NCBI GenBank assembly: GCA_002497295.1
Contig: DANO01000011.1
Location: 1 to 6,063 of the forward strand
From: Euryarchaeota archaeon UBA171
Lineage (GTDB): Archaea; Thermoplasmatota; Poseidoniia; Poseidoniales; Thalassarchaeaceae
Direction: 5' to 3'
Length of the DNA stretch: 6,063 nucleotides
The notes beneath the pieces were generated by a model. The model did not search any database. It was not told where the DNA came from and worked only from the letters and a program-made list of their open reading frames with translations. The translations under genes were made by a program, and so were the position numbers. The first letter of the stretch is position 1; each line of letters starts with the position of its first letter. Positions 1 through 5,772 of the stretch are shown piece by piece.

Positions 1-231
1 GATCTGGAAGAGATACGTTGCAGATCGGATCCGCTTGATTTCAATGATGTGCCAAGTGATGTCGATAACAACAAAGAATGCGAGTCAGTGGGGGCCCAAG
101 TTAGCGAGACATTCGCGGTCTTCGGCGCTTTCATCGCCCTCCTCCTCGTAGTCGGTTTATTCGCCACCCCTCTGATCCGTGACCACATTCGGAAACGAAT
201 CCAATCATCCCGCTCCGAGGATGAAGGGTGA
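1..231 (+). CDS. C-terminal end of a membrane-anchored protein, function unknown (5' partial)
   Basis: The frame is open from the first base to the TGA at 229-231, giving the last 76 residues of a gene that begins upstream of the window. The visible part is a polar, acidic stretch (about residues 1-36, with several D/E and two Cys at 7 and 27). One strongly hydrophobic segment follows (about 38-59, containing GAFIALLLVVGLFA), then a basic tail RDHIRKR and an acidic end. A single C-terminal helix followed by Arg/Lys matches a protein whose bulk lies outside the cell with a short cytoplasmic tail. The extracellular domains are not in the window, so no function can be given. A GTG at 49 could begin a shorter 60-aa protein, but the open frame continues upstream of it, so a truncated longer gene is more likely. 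The stop overlaps the start of the WD40 gene by 4 nt, which suggests co-transcription. Confidence 0.72.
   Translation, partial: DLEEIRCRSDPLDFNDVPSDVDNNKECESVGAQVSETFAVFGAFIALLLVVGLFATPLIRDHIRKRIQSSRSEDEG
217..220 (+). promoter_or_regulatory. Shine-Dalgarno-like GAGG for the WD40 gene
   Basis: GAGG lies 7 nt before the GTG at 228, inside the end of the upstream gene. It supports the GTG start over the in-frame ATG at 255, which has no purine-rich site before it. It is only four bases long, so the support is moderate. Confidence 0.4.
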
Positions 232-1454
232 CTCTGAAAATCGGATTGATATGCATGAGTGAGGACCCTACGCAAGATGAAGATTCAGAAAATCTTCCAA
301 ATCCATTCGCAGGATTGAGTGGCAACATAAAGGAGAGGATAGAGGAGGAAAAGAAATCTGCAGCCCAAGACGAGCAGCAGGCTGCCCTGGATTTCATCAG
401 GATATTCAGATTGAAGGAACGACTATCCGTTTTGCAAGGACCTAACGACCAGATCGAAGTCATGCTTAGCGGACCGTTGCTTTCTAGGACACTGCACAAA
501 GATCCAATCACATCAGTGGCGTTCGTGGATAGCTCTGTTTGCGCTTCAGTCGGGATGGATCAGAGAATTCATTTCTGGAATTCCGCGACTGATACTGTAG
601 TCAGAACTCTCGATCAAACCGCATACCAGGGCCGTCTGGCAGTGCCTCCAGACAGATCTCTGCTTGCATGTGGATCTCTAGATAAAACCGTCCAAATCTG
701 GGATACTTCTGACGGACAACACCTCCGGACATTGGATCTAGGCGGCTTCGGGGTGCTAAGCGTCGATATCGACCCCAGCGGATCTAGGATAGTATCAGGA
801 TTGTACAATGGAAATGTCAGATTAACAGACATAGAAACACTGGAGACGATTATGGAATTCAGAGCACATGAAGCTGCCGTAACAGCATTGTCATTCTCCC
901 CGTTAGGAAATACGCTAGCCAGCGGGGGCGAAGACGGGTCAGTCAATGTCTGGAAACTACCCACTGGCTCTCACATTGCTGGCACATCAGATTTCGGAAA
1001 ACCAATCAACTCACTGGTAATGCTAGAAGACGATCGATCTGTTGTCGTCGCTTTTGATCACAAGCAGATACACCGGTGGAATACCCATGAACGTGAGATT
1101 ACCGGAACGTACTCAGGCCATTCGGGAGAAGTCTACTCGCTGTCTATGTCGCCCAATCGAAAACTCCTTGCCAGCGGGTCCAAGGACAATACCATCAGAA
1201 TCTGGGACCTGGAATCATGTACTGAGCGAAAGACCTTGAGAGGCGGTCGAGGACGAATAAATGACATCAGATTCAGCAACGATGGTGAGCATCTATTCTC
1301 AGGAAACTCCGAGGGAGAAGTCGCATACTGGGGTGTTCAACTCGATGTGACACAAAGAGTACTCGACAGGGTCGAGCAGATGTTGGTTGATGGCGGCTTC
1401 AATGTAAGGCGGACAAGAAAGCAAACAATACTCATCTCGCTAGCCGTCAGTTGA
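228..1454 (+). CDS. WD40-repeat seven-bladed beta-propeller protein
   Basis: The 408-aa product is mostly WD40 repeats. Seven can be read in order, at about residues 90-128, 129-169, 170-211, 212-253, 254-295, 296-337 and 338-372. They end in FWN, IWD, LTD, VWK, RWN, IWD and YWG, so repeat 3 has lost the Trp. Repeats 4 and 6 are the most canonical (AH or GH start, SFSP or SMSP, LASG, then VW or IWD). Seven repeats make one closed propeller, a fold that normally serves as a protein-binding scaffold; no catalytic domain is seen. Before it is a charged, helix-prone region (about 32-70), and after it a short basic tail. There is no signal peptide, so it is probably cytoplasmic. The start is uncertain. 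GTG 228 has GAGG 7 nt upstream and a 4-nt GTGA overlap with the previous gene. ATG 255 would give 399 aa beginning MSEDPTQDED, a more typical soluble N-terminus. The partner is unknown. Confidence 0.92.
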   Translation: MTLKIGLICMSEDPTQDEDSENLPNPFAGLSGNIKERIEEEKKSAAQDEQQAALDFIRIFRLKERLSVLQGPNDQIEVMLSGPLLSRTLHKDPITSVAFVDSSVCASVGMDQRIHFWNSATDTVVRTLDQTAYQGRLAVPPDRSLLACGSLDKTVQIWDTSDGQHLRTLDLGGFGVLSVDIDPSGSRIVSGLYNGNVRLTDIETLETIMEFRAHEAAVTALSFSPLGNTLASGGEDGSVNVWKLPTGSHIAGTSDFGKPINSLVMLEDDRSVVVAFDHKQIHRWNTHEREITGTYSGHSGEVYSLSMSPNRKLLASGSKDNTIRIWDLESCTERKTLRGGRGRINDIRFSNDGEHLFSGNSEGEVAYWGVQLDVTQRVLDRVEQMLVDGGFNVRRTRKQTILISLAVS

Positions 1455-1455
1455 A

Positions 1456-1728
1456 TCAGAATTTCCTCTTCATTTTCGGCATTTTTCTGCCAGATTCATT
1501 ATCAGACCCCTCTTCATATTCGTCGCTGATCGGACTCGTAGGCAGAGATAAGTACACTACGATCAACTCCATCAGGTATGTCGCAACAAATATCCCTCCC
1601 CACTGCCATACTTCGGTCCATCCTAGTACTGCGTATGCAATAACGGCTGCAGCCATGGGACGGATCCATGAAAGGGACGAACGAAGTGTGAATCCCATCT
1701 TTCTGATTGATTGGGACCTCCCCGCCAT
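1456..1728 (-). CDS. Small two-helix membrane protein, function unknown
   Basis: On the - strand this frame gives a 90-aa protein starting at the ATG at 1728-1726. It has a basic N-terminus (several Arg/Lys in residues 1-23), then two hydrophobic segments at about 24-42 (PMAAAVIAYAVLGW) and 44-62 (GGIFVATYLMELIVVYLSL). A long polar tail follows, acidic at 69-78 and Lys-rich at the end. This layout is coherent for a real membrane protein, while the overlapping + strand frame has no sensible composition. The frame extends upstream to a TTG at 1800, but the extra 24 residues are Cys-rich and irregular, and GGGAAG lies 4 nt before the ATG at 1728, so the shorter form is preferred. No family is recognised. 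Its stop is one base from the WD40 stop, and it diverges from the 80-aa gene. The main doubt is that it could be a chance frame in a 423-nt gap. Confidence 0.6.
   Translation of the reverse strand: MAGRSQSIRKMGFTLRSSLSWIRPMAAAVIAYAVLGWTEVWQWGGIFVATYLMELIVVYLSLPTSPISDEYEEGSDNESGRKMPKMKRKF
1473..1486 (+). terminator. Possible T-tract terminator after the WD40 gene
   Basis: Two T runs (TTTT at 1473-1476 and TTTTT at 1482-1486) lie about 20-30 nt past the WD40 stop on the + strand. Archaeal termination commonly uses such T tracts without a hairpin. They fall inside the convergent gene on the other strand, where they read as Lys/Met codons, so they may simply be coding sequence. Confidence 0.28.
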
Positions 1729-1798
1729 ACTCTTCCCAACAAACACTGGTTCTTGATGTTCGCACCGATATCTGGCCAAACAGCACAGAATTTTCCCC

Positions 1799-1807
1799 AA
1801 TTATTAT
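1799..1807 (-). promoter_or_regulatory. Possible TATA-like element for the 90-aa gene
   Basis: Read on the - strand this is ATAATAATT, the most AT-rich stretch upstream of the ATG at 1728. If used, transcription would begin near 1775 and leave a leader of roughly 50 nt. The match is to base composition only. Confidence 0.25.
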
Positions 1808-1844
1808 CTCGACATATCCGAGTAAACCGTTCATCAGCGGCAGG

Positions 1845-1853
1845 TAATATATA
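1845..1853 (+). promoter_or_regulatory. TATA box for the 80-aa / 682-aa gene pair
   Basis: TAATATATA stands out in otherwise mixed sequence and is centred about 29 nt before the ATG at 1878. Archaeal transcription usually starts about 25 nt after the TATA centre, so the mRNA would begin at or within a few bases of the start codon, giving a leaderless or nearly leaderless message. The preceding GGCAGG is purine-rich, as expected for a TFB recognition element. Spacing and composition are seen directly; promoter use is inferred. Confidence 0.6.
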
Positions 1854-1877
1854 CAGTGAAGGGCTGAAGGGATAATA

Positions 1878-2120
1878 ATGAGCGGAGCCGATGAAAAACA
1901 AATGCTGCCAATCGCACTTTCCGGGGCAATAGGCGTCTTGGCTCTCGCTGATGCTTTTTTGATCACATCTGACTCGGATGATATGTTCAAGATATTACTT
2001 GGAATAGGATCTATTGCAGTCTCTGCATTGCTTTTGTTCTCCGGCGGAAACTCAATGCCGTCCTTTCCTTTCGTAGGCAAAGAAGAGGAGCCGGAAGAGG
2101 AGCCGGAACCGAAGTTCTGA
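1878..2120 (+). CDS. Small two-helix membrane protein with acidic EEEP-repeat tail, function unknown
   Basis: This 80-aa protein begins at the ATG at 1878. A short polar N-terminus (MSGADEKQ) leads into a hydrophobic segment at about 9-29 (PIALSGAIGVLALADAFLI). A loop with four Asp/Ser residues (SDSDD) comes next, then a second segment at about 36-55 (KILLGIGSIAVSALLLFSG). The tail from 57 on is Pro-rich and ends EEEPEEEPEPKF. A hairpin in the membrane would put both ends on the same side and expose the acidic tail as a possible docking site; this is inference. A GAAGG 7 nt before the ATG could act as a weak ribosome site, but the TATA spacing suggests leaderless translation. The 682-aa gene follows after 11 nt, with its ribosome site inside this gene's stop, so the two are probably translated from one message. 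No family is recognised. Confidence 0.78.
   Translation: MSGADEKQMLPIALSGAIGVLALADAFLITSDSDDMFKILLGIGSIAVSALLLFSGGNSMPSFPFVGKEEEPEEEPEPKF
2082..2105 (+). repeat. Two perfect tandem copies of a 12-nt unit (EEEP)
   Basis: GAAGAGGAGCCG occurs at 2082-2093 and again at 2094-2105, followed by a shortened GAACCG. The copies are in frame and encode EEEP-EEEP-EP at the tail of the 80-aa protein. The identical codons suggest a recent duplication by slippage, so copy number may vary between relatives. Confidence 0.85.
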
Positions 2121-2125
2121 GGTGA
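2119..2125 (+). promoter_or_regulatory. Strong Shine-Dalgarno GAGGTGA for the 682-aa gene
   Basis: GAGGTGA matches seven bases of the GGAGGTGA complement of the archaeal 16S rRNA 3' end. It ends 6 nt before the ATG at 2132. Its first two bases are the last two of the TGA stop of the 80-aa gene. This fixes the start of the 682-aa gene and suggests that ribosomes finishing the upstream gene can re-initiate here. Confidence 0.8.
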
Positions 2126-2131
2126 ATTAAG

Positions 2132-4180
2132 ATGTGGGAACATAGAAGCATATCAAATACAGAAATGCGAAAATCGAAGACAATCGCTCCATCTGAGACA
2201 TATGTACGTCTCATGGATGCAATTCAAGATAGCATAAAAGAAGCTGAGAGTAAAGAACTTGACTTTGAGAGATTCTTGAAGCACATACCAATGGAGGGTC
2301 CATGGGCTCGTCTGGATGGTAATGACGAGGCTAAAGACAACCCGATCGAGAGATACGTGGGGCCCGGGAAAGCCCGACTCATGAATACGAATTTATTCTT
2401 GGGCTCATCCTGGATCGACACTCAGAGATTCAAATTCGAGCGTCGAATTGACACTCCTGCGGATTTCATCCGTCAGAAGACCGTCGTAAATGCAAATATG
2501 TGGACACCCAAACAAGTTTCTACGACTCAGACCCTGTTTTTCTGTTCAACAGGGGATGAAGATAGGCTAGGCGGCTCAATCTTGTCCAGCAATGGTAAAC
2601 CAAAGAATAACATCTCAGATCAACACCCCTTCCTTGGTAAAGGAGACTCGGCTTACGCCGAGTGGGAACCAATTCTTTGGGGGCTTGGGCACAGGGGCGT
2701 AGTACCCGGATCCGACCCTCAAGACAAGGTTTACTACCCCTCTCTGATGCACCGTGGAGTCACATTCAACAACAGGCTTGGTTGGACAAGATACTCCCCT
2801 GCAGGATTCGGAAAAGACGCTAGTGGCTACATGATGACTAGGCCGTACTCTTGGATATGGCCTGCTGTAGATGGCAATAGAGAAAACGCTACTGCGTTCA
2901 ATCTGCTAGTGAACATGCCGGACAGAAGAGCATCATTCGGAGAGGATGGCATCACAGATGTCTACATCACCACCGGGAAAACTTCACTTTACACAATGAT
3001 GGGTATGATGCGTTCCGCCACCGTACGCCAGATGTTCGGCGGGGGGTCCGAACTTGTCCCTCTCGAGTTCCATCTCGTTGAACCAGGGATTGACGAATGG
3101 ATACGTGGAGCTAGTGATGAAGATAAGTATGCCAGGCTGTTCGAAGTCACGGCTGCCCTGGGCTACTATCTAACGAGCAACGAGACGGGAACTCTTGGCG
3201 GGGGCGGCAAGCGCCGACGCCTTGTCGTCTATCCCGATGATCAGGGGAACCTCCTGACCTGTGTCAACGCAAGTCAGGTCGCTGATCATGCATTGAAGAC
3301 TAATTTCACTGCGTCTCTATTCACCAAACTCGACCAAGCTGACTTCATGAATAGAGTCGCAAGAAGATTCACAGCATATGCGGATCTAGTGGCTCGAAGT
3401 GAGAGCAGCAGAGGAGCGAAATGGATAAGCTCAGCATCGGTCAACGGCGAGAGTGTGCAGGGTCCTAACGTACATACCATCCTTGCAGTGCGCGGTTACG
3501 ACATCATGACTATGAGCGAATACATGGATACCTTCAACGATGTATCAGCTGCCCCTGAGCGCATCATCCGACGATGCATACAGTCCATAGGCACAAATGC
3601 CCTAAAGACGCTCTACAGGCTAGATGACTTAGGGGAGATACCAGGACAGTCTCCTTTCAAGCATATCTTCGCCCCCGAGGATGGGAAGCCATTCGTATAC
3701 TTCACCGATCTTAGGTTCCTTGTACCCAATTCAATAGACCAGATGAGAACTCTGGTTGGTAGCAAGGGCGCGGATAGAGGCAGGATGCGTGATGCCTTCG
3801 CTGAGATGACAGGAGCCGACCCCCTCACCGCATTATCGGTCTCGGACGTTTGCCTTCCATTCTTAGCAGACATGGGCGAAGGCACTTGGCAGACAGGTAC
3901 CGGTTTGAACACAGATGAGATTATTGTGGAGGTCACCATGGCCGTTGATCCTGCCAGAGTTTGGAAATCAATGCTCGAGCCAACATTGGACGAAGTATTT
4001 GATATGCCCAAGGGCGGCAAGGGAACAGCGGCAAATATCTGGGGCGATGTTTTCATCCAGAACGAGGCCCTGCATGACAGGATGCGAAAAGATGGACAGG
4101 GAGAATTCCTCAAGATACTACAACTTGCATATAATTGGTCAAATGACCATTCAAGGAAAAGGCACAAAGATGCATTTTAA
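2132..4180 (+). CDS. Large conserved-looking soluble protein, function unknown (682 aa)
   Basis: The 2,049-nt frame begins at an ATG with GAGGTGA 6 nt upstream and ends at the TAA at 4178-4180. I do not recognise a family. There is no signal peptide and no membrane segment, so it should be cytoplasmic. The N-terminus (about 1-55) is helix-prone and charged. Residues 75-250 are rich in Trp, Tyr and Gly (ILWGLGHRGVVPGS at 180-193, RPYSWIWPAVDG at 237-248), suggesting a compact beta-rich domain. Gly-rich turns occur at 302-305 (FGGG) and 355-363 (LGGGGKRRR). Residues 383-500 look mainly helical, and 518-600 alternates strands and helices. Four Cys (138, 377, 482, 574) are scattered, not paired as zinc ligands. 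TTGKTS near 280-285 resembles a P-loop but lacks the required upstream Gly. Tight linkage to the 80-aa membrane protein suggests a membrane-recruited partner, which is inference. Possible roles range from a structural or assembly protein to an unknown enzyme. Confidence 0.88.
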   Translation: MWEHRSISNTEMRKSKTIAPSETYVRLMDAIQDSIKEAESKELDFERFLKHIPMEGPWARLDGNDEAKDNPIERYVGPGKARLMNTNLFLGSSWIDTQRFKFERRIDTPADFIRQKTVVNANMWTPKQVSTTQTLFFCSTGDEDRLGGSILSSNGKPKNNISDQHPFLGKGDSAYAEWEPILWGLGHRGVVPGSDPQDKVYYPSLMHRGVTFNNRLGWTRYSPAGFGKDASGYMMTRPYSWIWPAVDGNRENATAFNLLVNMPDRRASFGEDGITDVYITTGKTSLYTMMGMMRSATVRQMFGGGSELVPLEFHLVEPGIDEWIRGASDEDKYARLFEVTAALGYYLTSNETGTLGGGGKRRRLVVYPDDQGNLLTCVNASQVADHALKTNFTASLFTKLDQADFMNRVARRFTAYADLVARSESSRGAKWISSASVNGESVQGPNVHTILAVRGYDIMTMSEYMDTFNDVSAAPERIIRRCIQSIGTNALKTLYRLDDLGEIPGQSPFKHIFAPEDGKPFVYFTDLRFLVPNSIDQMRTLVGSKGADRGRMRDAFAEMTGADPLTALSVSDVCLPFLADMGEGTWQTGTGLNTDEIIVEVTMAVDPARVWKSMLEPTLDEVFDMPKGGKGTAANIWGDVFIQNEALHDRMRKDGQGEFLKILQLAYNWSNDHSRKRHKDAF

Positions 4181-4228
4181 CGATCAAGAAGCCAAGGTAT
4201 CTATGGCTGAATTGCTATACCCCTAGTC

Positions 4229-4813
4229 ATGGATGCCCTACAAGTCCTCATTGCTGCATCTACTGGCTTGGGTCTAGCTGCAGCCTCCGGGTTCAGAGTA
4301 TTCCTTCCCCCGTTCCTGATGGCCGTTTGGTTGAGGCTCGGTTTTCTTGATGTAAACATAGAAGGTAGCGAATTCGAGGCTTTCTCTTCAGATGTGTCAA
4401 TCCTGCTTCTGGGCGTGGCATCCTTATCTGAGATAATGGCTTACAAGATTCCCTGGATGGACAATATGCTCGACTCACTTGCGACTCCTTGGGCAGGTCT
4501 CGCTGGAATATACCTGGTTGCCGTATCTTTGGAGGGGGCAGATCCTTCAGTCCAATGGGCTCTAGCAATTATTGCAGGGGGTGGTGCATCTCTATCAATC
4601 CAGTCTGCGACCGTAGCAGGAAGAGGCCTGTCCTCGATGTTCACACTGGGTCTGGCGAATCCATTTTTCTCTCTCATTGAAGATATTGCCTCTGTGTTAC
4701 TAATTTTCATCGCCTTATTGGCACCATTGGCGGCTTTGTTCGCATCGGTGATACTCATATTCGTAATATTTCGGAGGAAAATACAGGATCATAACTACCG
4801 TCGGCATCAATAA
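4229..4813 (+). CDS. DUF4126-like integral membrane protein
   Basis: This 194-aa protein is hydrophobic throughout and resembles the DUF4126 family. Features I recognise from that family are GLAAASGFRVFLPPFL near the N-terminus (14-30), a middle EIMAYKIPWMDNMLDSL (68-84, compare E-x-x-x-D/Y-K-I-P-x-x-D), a Gly-rich segment with SIQSATVAGRG (115-133), and NPFFSLIEDI (144-153) before a long hydrophobic end. Hydrophobic segments lie at about 5-37, 55-72, 86-101, 107-126 and 150-181, so roughly five or six helices. A basic tail (FRRK...YRRH) marks the cytoplasmic end. Length is normal for the family, whose biochemical role is unknown. The ATG at 4229 has no clear Shine-Dalgarno. It starts 48 nt after the 682-aa gene on the same strand, so it may share that transcript. 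The family call is from memory of its motifs, not a search. Confidence 0.82.
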   Translation: MDALQVLIAASTGLGLAAASGFRVFLPPFLMAVWLRLGFLDVNIEGSEFEAFSSDVSILLLGVASLSEIMAYKIPWMDNMLDSLATPWAGLAGIYLVAVSLEGADPSVQWALAIIAGGGASLSIQSATVAGRGLSSMFTLGLANPFFSLIEDIASVLLIFIALLAPLAALFASVILIFVIFRRKIQDHNYRRHQ

Positions 4814-4880
4814 AATGAGATTGCCAATCCCCACAATCGGTAAGAAAAGACTCTTGTGTAATCCTGAAGGCTGTTTAGTT

Positions 4881-4887
4881 AGGGGTG
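4881..4887 (+). promoter_or_regulatory. Shine-Dalgarno-like AGGGGTG deciding the start at 4894
   Basis: AGGGGTG differs by one base from the AGGTG-type site complementary to the 16S rRNA end and ends 6 nt before the ATG at 4894. The GTG inside it (4885) is in frame and could be mistaken for the start. It has no ribosome site of its own, so the ATG is preferred. Confidence 0.5.
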
Positions 4888-4893
4888 TATGGC

Positions 4894-5736
4894 ATGCAAA
4901 TACTGCCCTTATTTCCGCCAGAAACTGTCAGAGATTACCTGGTAGTAGTTCTAGCCATTGCATTCCTCATCAGAATTTCCGTGATAATTGGACCAATTCG
5001 ACGACTGGCGACATCAATCGATGATGATTTGGAGCAAAGGAGCACCGTCTCAAATCTGATGAACGTGAGTGAGATATTTCTGAAACCTTCGATTCAGAAG
5101 CTTGGCAGATCTTTCATTATTGGTGAAGTATTCATCCTCTTCGCACCTATGTTAATTGCCCTCCCTGTGATGACCTTTGTGGGAGCTAGAGAGATACACG
5201 CATCTGAACTATCTCCGATATCCTACCCTCTTTTCGCCGGATTTCTTGCCGTGTGGCTGGCTCGAGATATACGCAGATCATCCAGACTCAGAGCATTCCT
5301 GGAGGTAACACACATCCGACTAGAGGGAATGTGGGTGTTCGCCGAGGAGGAATTCAAATCGTGGAATCTGAATCAAGACTTCAGAAGATCATGGTTCCTT
5401 AATGAGTTGCAGCAGGCTGATCTAAGTGAGACATCTGAAGAAGAGAGCGGATTAATATCAGGTTTCGCGGGTCTGCTGTCAAAAAATCCGATTGCAGTTG
5501 CTATTGTAAAGCAAATAAAGCGCGGACTTGACTCCAACATCCTCGCGCCTTTCTCCAGTCAGATACATGCTACTGTGATGAGTGTAATCCGAATGAGAAT
5601 GAATCAGATAGTCGGGGAGCAGCTAGATGATTTTCGTCAGAAATCCTCGATTAGGAGGGTCAATCTTCTATTCGAGGCCCTGCTCCCTACAATATTCGTA
5701 GCAGCACTTTTGGTGCTACACGCAGGTGGGGTTTGA
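4894..5736 (+). CDS. Multi-pass membrane protein, function unknown (280 aa)
   Basis: The ATG at 4894 gives 280 aa; a GTG at 4885 would add three residues. Hydrophobic segments are at about 16-36 (LVVVLAIAFLIRISVIIGPI), 74-97 (FIIGEVFILFAPMLIALPVMTFVG), 107-124 (PISYPLFAGFLAVWLA) and 258-277 (LLFEALLPTIFVAALLVLHAG). Between the third and fourth lies a polar region of about 130 residues. It contains a basic patch RDIRRSSRLR (124-133), Trp/Phe-rich helical sequence, an acidic run ETSEEES (179-185) and a basic amphipathic part (206-255). With four helices this loop and both ends fall on one side of the membrane, and the Arg-rich flanks suggest the cytoplasm. I recognise no family or catalytic motif. 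It follows the DUF4126-like gene by 80 nt on the same strand, and may be co-transcribed with it. Confidence 0.85.
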   Translation: MQILPLFPPETVRDYLVVVLAIAFLIRISVIIGPIRRLATSIDDDLEQRSTVSNLMNVSEIFLKPSIQKLGRSFIIGEVFILFAPMLIALPVMTFVGAREIHASELSPISYPLFAGFLAVWLARDIRRSSRLRAFLEVTHIRLEGMWVFAEEEFKSWNLNQDFRRSWFLNELQQADLSETSEEESGLISGFAGLLSKNPIAVAIVKQIKRGLDSNILAPFSSQIHATVMSVIRMRMNQIVGEQLDDFRQKSSIRRVNLLFEALLPTIFVAALLVLHAGGV

Positions 5737-5741
5737 CGAAA

Positions 5742-5747
5742 CATTAT
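5742..5747 (+). promoter_or_regulatory. Weak TATA-like element before the lipoprotein gene
   Basis: CATTAT is centred about 28 nt before the ATG at 5773, the same spacing as the clearer TATA box at 1845-1853. It would give a leaderless message from that ATG. The motif is short and poor, so this is only a suggestion. Confidence 0.22.
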
Positions 5748-5772
5748 CCGTATCCCTATGCGAACGTGCCTC

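Noticed and set aside
1..4. Window begins with GATC, as at a Sau3AI cloning junction
   Set aside because: GATC is common by chance and nothing else at the edge suggests vector or a junction.
131..511. 126-aa open frame on the - strand
   Set aside because: It lies over the end of gene 1 and the start of the WD40 gene and its Ser/Cys-rich composition has no coherent domains.
1451..1756. 101-aa open frame on the + strand just after the WD40 gene
   Set aside because: It is antisense to the 90-aa gene, starts inside the WD40 stop region, and its composition (many His, Pro, Thr, Ser) is unlike a folded or membrane protein.
1514..2143. 209-aa open frame on the - strand across the divergent region
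   Set aside because: It would cover the TATA box and the well-supported 80-aa gene, and its sequence is Ser/Ile-rich without hydrophobic periodicity or domains.
2969..2989. P-loop-like TTGKTS in the 682-aa protein
   Set aside because: Walker A needs Gly-x4-Gly-Lys-Ser/Thr. The Gly four residues before GK is absent (a Val is there), and no Walker B follows, so an ATPase call is not justified.
3613..4167. 184-aa open frame on the - strand
   Set aside because: It is entirely antisense to the 682-aa gene, whose start, ribosome site and length are well supported.
3915..4226. 103-aa frame overlapping the end of the 682-aa gene
   Set aside because: Most of it is another frame of the 682-aa gene, with no ribosome site and irregular composition.
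4815..5024. 69-aa frame starting just after the DUF4126-like stop
   Set aside because: It overlaps the 280-aa gene for most of its length and is Cys/Asn/Ser-rich with no hydrophobic or domain pattern.
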